In this document: positions 1 to 5,603 of the stretch, piece by piece
How positions within the stretch are numbered: position 1 is the first letter of the stretch
How the letters are laid out: every line of letters starts with the position of its first letter
NCBI GenBank assembly: GCA_021796375.1
Contig: JAJYJF010000100.1
Span: forward strand, 1-7,567
DNA length: 7,567 nucleotides
DNA from: Chloroflexota bacterium
Lineage (GTDB): Bacteria; Chloroflexota; Anaerolineae; Anaerolineales; Anaerolineaceae
Direction: 5' to 3'
Position numbers and translations under genes: made by a program
Notes under the pieces: generated by a model
What the model was told of the DNA's origin: nothing
Seen by the model: the letters and a program-made list of their open reading frames with translations, nothing else
Database searches by the model: none

Positions 1-1814
1 TGCCGGTCGGGGGGCTCCAGGCGCAGCCGGTCGAACAGCACCGTCGAGAGCTGCTGGGTCGAGTTCAGGTTGAAGCTCTGCCCCACCGCTTCGTAGATCT
101 GCAGCTCGATCTGGTTGAGGCGCTTGCGCAGCTCTTCGGACATATCCCGGAAGATAGCCGGGGCCACCGCGATCCCGGCCATTTCCATGTCCGCCAGGAC
201 GGTCACCAGTGGCATTTCGATCTCATCCAGCAGGCGGGTGCAGTTCTGAGCCTCCAGGTCGGCCTGGAGGATCGGCATCAGCTGCAGCACGGCTTCAGCG
301 TCATCCCCGGCGTAAGCGGCGGCCGCCGCGACCGGCACCTCCGCCATGCTGATCTGGGTTTTGCCCTTTCCGATCAGTTCCTCGATGTGGGTCATCTCTT
401 TATTGAGGCGGATCCAGGCCAGGTTTTTCAGCCCCAGGTTGCGCGAGGCCGGGTTGATCAGCCACTCGGCCAGCATCGAGTCAAACGCCAGCGGCGCGGC
501 GCGCAGCCCGCTGCGCGCCAGCAGCATGAAATCGTATTTCAGGTTGTGGCCAATTTTGGGGATCTTCGCGTCGGTGAGCGGGCCGCGCAGCGCTTCGATC
601 ACGCGCGCGAGGGGCAGCTGGTCGCCCATCCCGGGGGCGTGGCCGACCGGGATGTAGTAGCCCTCGCCGGGTTTAACCGCCAGCGAGATCCCGACCAGGC
701 TGGCCCGCATGGCGTCCGTCGAGGTCGTCTCGGTGTCGAACGCGATGATCTCCGCCGCGCCGAGCGCCTGGACCAGCCCGGCCAGGCTTTCCTCGCTGTC
801 GACCAGGTTCACCTGGATGCGCTCCGGCAGGCTAGCCGGAACCCCGATCACCCGGATCTCATCCCCAAACAGGGATAGCTGCTGCGTCTCGGCCGGCGGG
901 GCGGCGGCCGCCTGGATCTCGGGCTTCTTTTTATTCAGCTCGTTCAGCCGCCCGACCAGCGAGCGGAATTCCAGCTCGCGGAAAAGCGATTCAACCTCCG
1001 CCAGGTCGTACCGGCCGGTACGGGCCGCGTCCAGGTCCAAGAGAATGGGGACGTCGGTCTGGATGCGGGCCAGGCGCTGGCTGAGGTAAGCCGAGTCGCG
1101 GCCGGCCTCGAGGCGCGCCCGGGCGCCCTTGGCGATCTCCTCCAGGTGCGCGTAGACGGCGTCCAGCGTGTCGTATTTCTGCAGCAGGCTGACGGCGGTT
1201 TTTTCGCCGACCCCGGCCACTCCGGGGATATTGTCGGAGGAATCGCCCACCAGGGCCTTGTAATCCACCACCTGGTCGGGCCGCACCCCGAGAGCGGCCA
1301 GCACGTCTTCCGGGAAATAGTCCTTGGCGTCCGCCAGCTTGTTGCCGGCCAGGTTGACGATGATGCGCTCATCGACGAGCTGGAGCAGGTCGCGGTCGCC
1401 GGTGATGATCTTCACCCCCATCCCGGCCGCGGAGGCCTGGCGCGAAATGCTCCCCAGGACGTCGTCCGCCTCGTAGCCTTCCACCTCCAGCCGCGGGATT
1501 TTGAACGCATCCACCAGCTGGCGGATGCGCTCGATCTGCGGGCGGAGATCGTCCGGCATCTTTGCCCGGGTGGCCTTGTAAGCCGGGAAGTAATCATCCC
1601 GGAAGGTGCGCCCGGTATCGAAGGCCACGGCAAGGTACTCGGGCTTTTCCTGCTCGAGGATGCGCATGAGCACGCTGGCAAACCCATAGATGCCGGCGGT
1701 GGGCTCGCCGGAGGTCGTTCTCCAGCGGTCCCCGCCCGGCGCGGCGGCCGTCAGGGCAAAAAAGGTGCGGTAGGCCAGGGCGTGGCCGTCGATCAAATAC
1801 AGGGTAGGTGGCAT
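1..1814 (-). CDS. polA: DNA polymerase I, N-terminal 604 codons (3' end beyond window)
   Basis: Family role: DNA polymerase I fills gaps in excision repair and removes Okazaki primers. Seen: the protein starts MPPTLYLIDGHALAYR, typical of the 5'-nuclease domain (about residues 1-290). That domain also shows D9, the YEADDVLG and TGDRDLLQL acidic clusters, and a helix-hairpin-helix stretch (GDSSDNIPGVAGVGEKTA). The 3'-5' exonuclease domain follows, with all three motifs intact: D360/E362 (FDTET), N424/D428 (HNLKYD) and Y501/D505 (YAGDD). These line up with E. coli D355/E357, N420/D424 and Y497/D501, so proofreading is probably active, unlike in Taq polymerase. The polymerase domain begins with NLNSTQQL (582-589). 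Palm motifs A, B and C lie beyond the edge; the family usually has about 900 residues. The ATG at 1814 is chosen because the conserved N-terminus begins there. No clear Shine-Dalgarno precedes it. The gene follows the receiver-domain gene by 123 bases on the same strand. Confidence 0.97.
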   Translation of the reverse strand, partial: MPPTLYLIDGHALAYRTFFALTAAAPGGDRWRTTSGEPTAGIYGFASVLMRILEQEKPEYLAVAFDTGRTFRDDYFPAYKATRAKMPDDLRPQIERIRQLVDAFKIPRLEVEGYEADDVLGSISRQASAAGMGVKIITGDRDLLQLVDERIIVNLAGNKLADAKDYFPEDVLAALGVRPDQVVDYKALVGDSSDNIPGVAGVGEKTAVSLLQKYDTLDAVYAHLEEIAKGARARLEAGRDSAYLSQRLARIQTDVPILLDLDAARTGRYDLAEVESLFRELEFRSLVGRLNELNKKKPEIQAAAAPPAETQQLSLFGDEIRVIGVPASLPERIQVNLVDSEESLAGLVQALGAAEIIAFDTETTSTDAMRASLVGISLAVKPGEGYYIPVGHAPGMGDQLPLARVIEALRGPLTDAKIPKIGHNLKYDFMLLARSGLRAAPLAFDSMLAEWLINPASRNLGLKNLAWIRLNKEMTHIEELIGKGKTQISMAEVPVAAAAAYAGDDAEAVLQLMPILQADLEAQNCTRLLDEIEMPLVTVLADMEMAGIAVAPAIFRDMSEELRKRLNQIELQIYEAVGQSFNLNSTQQLSTVLFDRLRLEPPDR

Positions 1815-1837
1815 GGTTTTTCGGTTTCAAATTCAGC

Positions 1838-1858
1838 CCGGAAAAGACCGGTTTCCGG
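1838..1858 (-). repeat. Small hairpin in the polA leader
   Basis: A 7-bp perfect stem (1838-1844 pairing with 1852-1858, CCGGAAA/TTTCCGG) with a 7-base loop lies 24 bases upstream of the polA start. On the minus strand it is followed by mixed sequence, not a T-run, so it does not look like an intrinsic terminator. It could affect mRNA stability or translation of polA, or be chance. Confidence 0.3.
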
Positions 1859-1870
1859 TTGGGTGCTTTT

Positions 1871-1876
1871 ATTTTA
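1871..1876 (-). promoter_or_regulatory. Possible -10 element for polA
   Basis: The minus strand reads GGGATAAAATAAAAG here. TAAAAT matches the sigma-70 -10 consensus at 5 of 6 positions, in an AT-rich island within very GC-rich sequence. It lies 57 bases before the polA ATG. No good -35 element is seen at 16-18 bases, so this is a weak candidate. polA may instead be read through from the receiver-domain gene. Confidence 0.25.
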
Positions 1877-1937
1877 TCCCACATTGCCGCCCGGTTCTGC
1901 GGTTCAGCCCCCCGCCAGAAGAGGCGCTCCCGCAGCC

Positions 1938-2720
1938 TCAACCTTTTTGGAGACCGGCGGCAGCGAAACGCATCCGGGCCTGGCTGTAGGTCACCGCTTC
2001 CGGGAAAACCAGCGCCAGCTGGCCGGCCGGTTCGAGCTGGACCGCATAGACCATCACCCAGCCCGGGCCGCCCGGGGCAGCACGGTAGAGCACCGTCTCG
2101 GCGCCGGCGGGTTGGAACGGGGTATTCTCCAGCGCTCCCGCCAGCGCGCCCGCCCACGCGCCGCCGGTGCAGACTCCGGCGCCGGCCGGGGCCTCTCCGG
2201 TGCGCAGCAGCAGGGCGCCAACCGCCTGGCAGGCGGATGCAAGCCGCTCCAAAGCAGGGCCGTTTTCGGGCAGCCAGTTTTGCCAGGCCGGCCGGCCCGG
2301 GCTGTCCTCCCCGGCTGGGGCCTCCGGGCTCGACCCGCGGATCAGGCGCTCGATGGCGGCCGGCAGGCTGGGCAGGTAGAACGGTTTATCCAGCGTCCCA
2401 TCCACACCGGGCGCGTCCGGCCCACCCGGCCCCGCCTGGGCGGCGGTGGGGAGGGCGGCGATCCGCGCCCCCGGCTGAGCCGCGCGGATCTCGGCGGCCA
2501 GGCGGCCGAAGTCCGCCTCGGGCAGATCTCCGTCGAGGATCACCAGTTGGTAGCTGCCGGGACGCCGGCAGCGCTGGACGGCTTCGTCCCCCTGGTAGGC
2601 AACCTCCACCCGGTAGCGGCCGGTCTGCTCCAGGCTCTGGCGGATCAGTTCGCCGAAGGCGGCCTGCGGGGTGGCGACGAGGATGCTGCTTTGCATAAAT
2701 GGGGGATATTCTGAGTTCAT
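1938..2720 (-). CDS. Atypical response-regulator receiver-domain protein with unrecognised C-terminal half
   Basis: The N-terminal part (about residues 12-125) has a CheY-like receiver layout. Strand 1 is ILVAT, strand 3 is LVILDGDLP with likely phospho-acceptor D63, and strand 5 is TLDKP with conserved K112. The acidic pair that normally binds Mg2+ after strand 1 (ILVVDD in typical members) is replaced by A16-T17, so ordinary phosphorylation is doubtful. A Pro/Gly-rich linker (about 127-147) leads to an unrecognised C-terminal region of about 110 residues. No helix-turn-helix, GGDEF or kinase motif is evident there. Its pattern (ALERLASACQAVGALLL, then GWVMVYAVQL and LALVF strands) loosely recalls Roadblock/LC7 or GAF-like folds; that is inference only. 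Two starts are possible: ATG at 2720, or ATG at 2696 (residue 9), which would start the protein directly at the receiver fold. Neither has a Shine-Dalgarno. The protein is 260 or 252 residues. It lies directly upstream of polA; the target is unknown. Confidence 0.72.
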   Translation of the reverse strand: MNSEYPPFMQSSILVATPQAAFGELIRQSLEQTGRYRVEVAYQGDEAVQRCRRPGSYQLVILDGDLPEADFGRLAAEIRAAQPGARIAALPTAAQAGPGGPDAPGVDGTLDKPFYLPSLPAAIERLIRGSSPEAPAGEDSPGRPAWQNWLPENGPALERLASACQAVGALLLRTGEAPAGAGVCTGGAWAGALAGALENTPFQPAGAETVLYRAAPGGPGWVMVYAVQLEPAGQLALVFPEAVTYSQARMRFAAAGLQKG

Positions 2721-2723
2721 TCA

Positions 2724-2751
2724 GATATAAAAATCGGCCAGCTGCCGCCAA
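2724..2751 (-). promoter_or_regulatory. Candidate promoter for the receiver-domain gene
   Basis: On the minus strand a TTGGCG box (2746-2751) and a TATATC box (2724-2729) are separated by 16 bases. Each matches the sigma-70 consensus at 4 of 6 positions. Initiation about 7 bases downstream would fall at or just inside the ATG at 2720. The mRNA would then be leaderless from that ATG, or would have a leader of about 22 bases if translation starts at 2696. The moderate matches keep confidence low. Confidence 0.35.
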
Positions 2752-2790
2752 TCTTTAGCGATCAGGTCGATATGGGTGCGGGCCGCTCGC

Positions 2791-2835
2791 AGTGAATGGT
2801 GAATGGGCGATAGCCTTTTCCATTCACCATTCACT
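2791..2835. repeat. Perfect 16-bp inverted repeat made of paired heptamers
   Basis: Left arm 2791-2806 (AGTGAATGGTGAATGG) and right arm 2820-2835 (CCATTCACCATTCACT) are exact reverse complements around a 13-base loop (2807-2819). Each arm holds two tandem copies of the 7-mer GTGAATG or its complement. It begins 4 bases after the methyltransferase stop codon, so that mRNA would end in a strong hairpin. On the minus strand the stem is followed by GCGAGCGGCC, not a T-run, so it is not a canonical intrinsic terminator. It may protect or end the transcript by another route, or be a dispersed repeat. Confidence 0.85.
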
Positions 2836-2839
2836 TTGC

Positions 2840-3751
2840 TCACCCATTGCAGGCGAGCGCGATGCGCAAGAAATCCGACGGCCTGCCCGACAGGCTGCCG
2901 TTCTTGCGCCGCAGGTACTGCTGCTCGAGCTCCGCCGGTCCCAGATCGCTGATCAGGCGCAGCCCGCGCTCTTCCAGAAAGGCGCCCGATTTTCCATCCG
3001 GGACGCCGGACACGAAGGGCTCGCTGGAGGTGGCATAGACGGCGCCCATCCTGGCCGCCCGCCGGCTGTGGTAGTCCCCGCGGACGAAAGATTCCAGCGC
3101 GTAGTCGAAGACGATCGAGCTGCCCACCCCGCAGCCCACCGCCGCGAACTTCAATACCGCGTCGACCGCAGCCGGTAAAAGGTAGTAGCTGACCCCCTCC
3201 CAAATGAAGAAAGTCTTCAGGCTTGTCTGGTAGCCCCCCGAGATCAGCGCCTCGGAGAGCGGCTGGTGGTTGAAATCCACGGGCATGAAGATGATGTGGC
3301 CCGGCAAACTGCCCAGGGCCGCGCGCAGCCGCTCCTTTTTAACCACCTGGTTGCCGGGAGAATCCACCTCGAAGACCCGCACGCTTGACAGTTGGTCCTG
3401 GAAGCGGACGGCGCGGCTGTCGAACCCGGCCCCGAGGATGACCAGCTGCTCGATGCCGGCCCACAGGGCCTCGGTCAGCAGCCGGTCGATGTGCCGGGTG
3501 CGCGCCAGCACGTGGAAATACGAGCCGGGCAGGTTATGCTCCAGCCGGGACCGGACGATCCAGAGCGGAAGGCGCAGCATGCGCTGCCATTCCGGGCCGA
3601 TCAGCCGGGCGGCGAGCTGGTCCGGGCAGCGCAGCCCCGGGTCGGGCTCTCTGGCGGCGACCGCCCGCAGGTAGGTGGTCAGCTCGGCCGAGCGCTTGAT
3701 CGCCGCGCCGGACCGGATCGCGGTGGGGGGATGGGCAGCTGGAGCAGTCAC
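2840..3751 (-). CDS. Class I SAM-dependent methyltransferase, LCM/Ppm family
   Basis: This 303-residue protein fits the leucine carboxyl methyltransferase-like family (Ppm1/Ppm2/Tcmp; TIGR00027 type). Seen: TRHIDRLLTEAL (about 85-96) leads into the SAM-binding loop LGAGFDSRA (106-114). The acidic strand-2 motif EVDSP (128-132) and then KKERL follow, with VDFN (158-161) and the family signature WEGVSYYL (184-191). Known family members methylate carboxyl groups or small hydroxylated substrates; this substrate cannot be told from sequence. There is no signal peptide or membrane segment, so it is probably cytoplasmic. The start is GTG at 3751, supported by AGGAGG at 3760-3765 with 8-base spacing. 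The gene begins 16 bases after the ABC ATPase stop, implying co-transcription and probable translational coupling. A hairpin follows its stop codon. The family is clear; the function is open. Confidence 0.9.
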   Translation of the reverse strand: MTAPAAHPPTAIRSGAAIKRSAELTTYLRAVAAREPDPGLRCPDQLAARLIGPEWQRMLRLPLWIVRSRLEHNLPGSYFHVLARTRHIDRLLTEALWAGIEQLVILGAGFDSRAVRFQDQLSSVRVFEVDSPGNQVVKKERLRAALGSLPGHIIFMPVDFNHQPLSEALISGGYQTSLKTFFIWEGVSYYLLPAAVDAVLKFAAVGCGVGSSIVFDYALESFVRGDYHSRRAARMGAVYATSSEPFVSGVPDGKSGAFLEERGLRLISDLGPAELEQQYLRRKNGSLSGRPSDFLRIALACNG

Positions 3752-3759
3752 GAGGCTTG

Positions 3760-3765
3760 CCTCCT
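3760..3765 (-). promoter_or_regulatory. Shine-Dalgarno (AGGAGG) for the methyltransferase
   Basis: A full AGGAGG on the minus strand is 8 bases from the GTG start at 3751 and just downstream of the ATPase stop codon (3768-3770). It fixes GTG as the start. Ribosomes ending the ATPase would be placed to begin the next gene. Confidence 0.85.
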
Positions 3766-3767
3766 GT

Positions 3768-4448
3768 TCAGGCGCTTTCCTCCACGCGGCCGTCGCGGAG
3801 GTGGATGGTCCGGTGGGTGTGGGCGGCGATCCCGGGGTCGTGGGTCACGACGATGACCGTGGCGCCGCGGTCGCGGTTCAGGCTTTGCAGCAGCTCGATA
3901 ATCTCTGCCCCGGACTTCGAATCCAGGTTGCCGGTGGGCTCATCCGCCATGATGATCGCCGGATCGTTCACCAGCGCCCGGGCAATGGCTACCCGCTGCT
4001 GCTGCCCGCCGGACAGCTCGTTGGGGTGATGCTTTACCCGGTCGGCGAGCCCAACCGCCTGGATGGCCGCCAGCGCCCGGTCTTTCATATCTCCCCGGTT
4101 CCCGCTGTAGCGCAGCGGCAGCTCGACGTTTTCGAGGGCGGATGCCCGCGGGAGCAGGTTGAAGCTCTGGAAGATAAATCCAACCTTACGATTGCGAATT
4201 TCCGAAAGTCCGTCGTCATCCAGCTCCGACACGGATTCGCCGTCCAGCCGGTATTCCCCGCTGGTGGGACGGTCCAGGCAGCCAAGGATGTTCATCAGGG
4301 TGGATTTCCCTGACCCCGAGGGGCCCATGATCGCCAGGATCTCCCCGCGGCGGATGCGGATCGAGACGTCGTAGAGGGCGTGCACCTCGATCTTGCCCAG
4401 CAGATAGGTTTTGGTCAGATGTTCTGCTTCGATTACCCAATCATCCAT
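3768..4448 (-). CDS. ABC transporter ATP-binding protein, MacB/LolD/FtsE-type
   Basis: At 226 residues this is a full-length single-domain ABC ATPase. Seen: A-loop Y15, Walker A GPSGSGKST (42-50), Q-loop Q94 in FIFQSFNLLP, signature LSGGQ (145-149), Walker B AIIMADE (164-170) with catalytic E170, D-loop NLDS (174-177) and switch H203 in VTHD. The HALYDVS and MNILGCLDRPTSG stretches are typical of ATPases that drive MacB/LolC-like permeases (type VII, mechanotransmission type). Those export peptides, lipoproteins or drugs, or act in cell division. ATG at 4448 has an AAGGAG Shine-Dalgarno at 4456-4461, 7 bases away. No permease or membrane-fusion gene is next to it: the downstream gene is a methyltransferase and upstream is a divergent gene. 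The partner must be encoded elsewhere. Biochemical role certain, substrate unknown. Confidence 0.95.
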   Translation of the reverse strand: MDDWVIEAEHLTKTYLLGKIEVHALYDVSIRIRRGEILAIMGPSGSGKSTLMNILGCLDRPTSGEYRLDGESVSELDDDGLSEIRNRKVGFIFQSFNLLPRASALENVELPLRYSGNRGDMKDRALAAIQAVGLADRVKHHPNELSGGQQQRVAIARALVNDPAIIMADEPTGNLDSKSGAEIIELLQSLNRDRGATVIVVTHDPGIAAHTHRTIHLRDGRVEESA

Positions 4449-4455
4449 TTAGAAG

Positions 4456-4461
4456 CTCCTT
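4456..4461 (-). promoter_or_regulatory. Shine-Dalgarno (AAGGAG) for the ABC ATPase
   Basis: AAGGAG on the minus strand is 7 bases from the ATG at 4448 and supports that start. The two genes of this pair have strong ribosome binding sites, while the receiver protein and polA have none evident. Confidence 0.8.
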
Positions 4462-4574
4462 CGCGATAGACGTACAACCCGGAGCGATGGAATCAGCGCA
4501 GCCTGCCCGATGCTTGATTTGTAAAGTCCAGTGGAGATGGTGGATTACGGCGGTGCGGGTTGGAATTTGACCTC

Positions 4575-4605
4575 ATTATAGCATCCGGCCTGATTTTCCG
4601 TTCAA
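4575..4605 (-). promoter_or_regulatory. Sigma-70-type promoter for the ABC ATPase-methyltransferase operon
   Basis: On the minus strand a perfect TATAAT (4575-4580) is preceded by TGC (4581-4583), giving an extended -10. A TTGAAC box (4600-4605, 4 of 6 matches to consensus) lies upstream across a 19-base spacer, a little longer than ideal. Transcription would begin near 4568, giving a leader of about 120 bases before the ATPase ATG. This is the best promoter match in the window. Confidence 0.6.
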
Positions 4606-4680
4606 AAAAACCGGCCGCATCAGCCCCTCGATGGGCGGCGCGCGCAATGATGCTAAAAAGGATGCTGAAAATCGCATTGA

Positions 4681-4689
4681 TGATAAAAT
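4681..4689 (+). promoter_or_regulatory. Candidate extended -10 for the hydroxylase gene
   Basis: TGATAAAAT reads as TGn followed by TAAAAT (5 of 6 matches to consensus), an extended -10 pattern. No recognisable -35 is present at the right spacing. Initiation near 4696 would leave a leader of about 50 bases before the ATG at 4746 and would exclude the upstream in-frame ATG at 4560. Confidence 0.35.
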
Positions 4690-4745
4690 CAGAGCATCCA
4701 GCCATCCTGACCTCCAGGAGCACCGTCGCGAGGGAACCCCTGCCC

Positions 4746-5393
4746 ATGGACCAACACCTGCCGATCGAACGCGATCCGAACGCCCCCCCAATCCGGCTTT
4801 TTAAATCCGATTTTTTAGAGTTTTTCACCCATATCCACCCCGCGGTGATCGTCGCGATCTGGCTGCCGGTGGTCCTGATCTTCCTCGCGCTCGGGATCAT
4901 CGGGCAAAAGCCGCGGTCTTCCCCGCTGATCGTGCCGGCAGGGTTCCTGGTGGGGGTCGCCGTCTGGACCTTCACCGAGTACGTGATGCACCGCTTCGTT
5001 TTTCACTACCCCGCGCGCACGCCGCGCATGCAGCGAATCACCTTTCTCTTCCACGGCATCCACCACGCCCAGCCGCAGTGCAAGACGCGCCTGGTGATGC
5101 CGCCGGCGGTCAGCATCCCCCTGGCGGCGGTCTTTTATTTTCTCTTTCGCTGGCTGGTCGGCGGGGTTCTCGGCGGGATGGACTGGGTTTCTCCGCTGTT
5201 CGCCGGTTTCGGCGCCGGCTACCTGATCTACGATCTGGCCCATTACGCCACCCACCATTTTCTGATGCGCGGCCGGGTGTTGAAGTACCTCAAGCGGCAC
5301 CACATGAAGCACCACTACAAGACCCCGGACCAGCGCTACGGGGTCAGCTCCCCGCTGTGGGATATCGTCTTCCGGACGCTGCCGGATGATTAA
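4746..5393 (+). CDS. Membrane-bound fatty acid hydroxylase-family protein
   Basis: The 215-residue protein belongs to the fatty acid hydroxylase superfamily (PF04116 type, like the catalytic part of Scs7/FA2H without cytochrome b5). These di-metal membrane enzymes hydroxylate acyl chains or related lipids. Seen: the His clusters E78-x3-H82-x4-H87, H103-x2-H106-H107, H166-x3-H170-H171 and H185-H186-x2-H189-H190. Hydrophobic segments at about 33-53, 61-77, 122-142 and 148-165 place it in the membrane with the His clusters on one face. The RLFKSDFLEFFTH start and the C-terminal RYGVSSPLWDIVFRTLP also look family-like. The frame stays open up to 4560, but that extension (SKKPAASAPRWAARAMM...) looks non-coding and covers the opposite promoter. 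I chose ATG 4746, which has AGGG at 4731-4734. It diverges from the ATPase operon and has no co-directional partner. The acyl substrate is not deducible. Confidence 0.88.
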   Translation: MDQHLPIERDPNAPPIRLFKSDFLEFFTHIHPAVIVAIWLPVVLIFLALGIIGQKPRSSPLIVPAGFLVGVAVWTFTEYVMHRFVFHYPARTPRMQRITFLFHGIHHAQPQCKTRLVMPPAVSIPLAAVFYFLFRWLVGGVLGGMDWVSPLFAGFGAGYLIYDLAHYATHHFLMRGRVLKYLKRHHMKHHYKTPDQRYGVSSPLWDIVFRTLPDD

Positions 5394-5422
5394 TGAGCGC
5401 ATATCCCGAGGCGGAACCATGA

Positions 5423-5441
5423 GGATATATTTTGTATATCC
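5423..5441. repeat. AT-rich hairpin after the hydroxylase gene
   Basis: GGATATA (5423-5429) and TATATCC (5435-5441) form a perfect 7-bp stem with a 5-base loop, 30 bases after the hydroxylase stop. No T-run follows on the plus strand, so a terminator role is only possible. Its last bases overlap the outer end of the repeat starting at 5439. Confidence 0.4.
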
Positions 5442-5548
5442 GTAGGGGCGGATCAAGTAGTCTTAGGCGTTTCTACCTGGGGAAATCTGGCAATTCATTC
5501 TAGTGTAATTTCCGGTGTAGGGGGCGGCTCGCGAGCCGCCCCTACCGA
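5439..5548. repeat. 110-bp non-coding segment with 16-bp imperfect inverted ends
   Basis: The left end (5439-5454, TCCGTAGGGGCGGATC) and the reverse complement of the right end (5533-5548, TCGGTAGGGGCGGCTC) match at 14 of 16 positions, with a perfect 10-bp core (GTAGGGGCGG). The interior has no gene. I see no clear target-site duplication outside the ends. This could be a small non-autonomous mobile or REP-like intergenic element, or two separate copies of a common palindromic repeat in opposite orientation. Confidence 0.5.
5521..5542. repeat. Perfect 22-bp GC palindrome between convergent genes
   Basis: Bases 5521-5542 equal their own reverse complement (GGGGCGGCTCG and its complement). Pairing extends outward with GTA (5517-5519) and TAC (5543-5545) if one G (5520) is bulged. 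As RNA it would form a very stable hairpin from either strand. It lies between the hydroxylase (plus) and dnaE (minus) stops, where a two-way terminator is expected, but neither side carries a T-run. Confidence 0.8.
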
Positions 5549-5603
5549 AGAATATACGAAAGCTATTATTGCAGGAGCACGGCGTAACTAAAAGGTATTT
5601 TAA

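Noticed and set aside
1146..2714. A 522-codon plus-strand open frame
   Set aside because: It runs antisense across both polA and the receiver gene, which have clear domain motifs. Long antisense open frames are common in GC-rich DNA, and its translation (Gly/Arg/Ala-rich, no motif) looks like a shadow.
2721..3203. A 160-codon minus-strand open frame
   Set aside because: It overlaps the methyltransferase in another frame and runs through the inverted repeat. It is Arg/Gly-rich with no motif.
3675..4313. A 212-codon plus-strand open frame
   Set aside because: It is antisense to the ABC ATPase and the start of the methyltransferase, both certain genes. Its translation shows no recognisable domain.
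4560..4745. N-terminal extension of the hydroxylase from ATG 4560
   Set aside because: The extra 62 residues do not resemble the family and lack a membrane or signal pattern. They lie over the ATPase operon promoter, and family homology begins after 4746.
4493..4975. A 160-codon minus-strand open frame across the divergent spacer
   Set aside because: It is antisense to the hydroxylase start and covers the predicted promoters, and its translation has no coherent domain.
5472..5520. Imperfect inverted match between CTACCTGGGGAAAT and ATTTCCGGTGTAG
   Set aside because: There are several mismatches and a gap across a loop of about 20 bases. It is not stronger than chance and not needed to explain the region.
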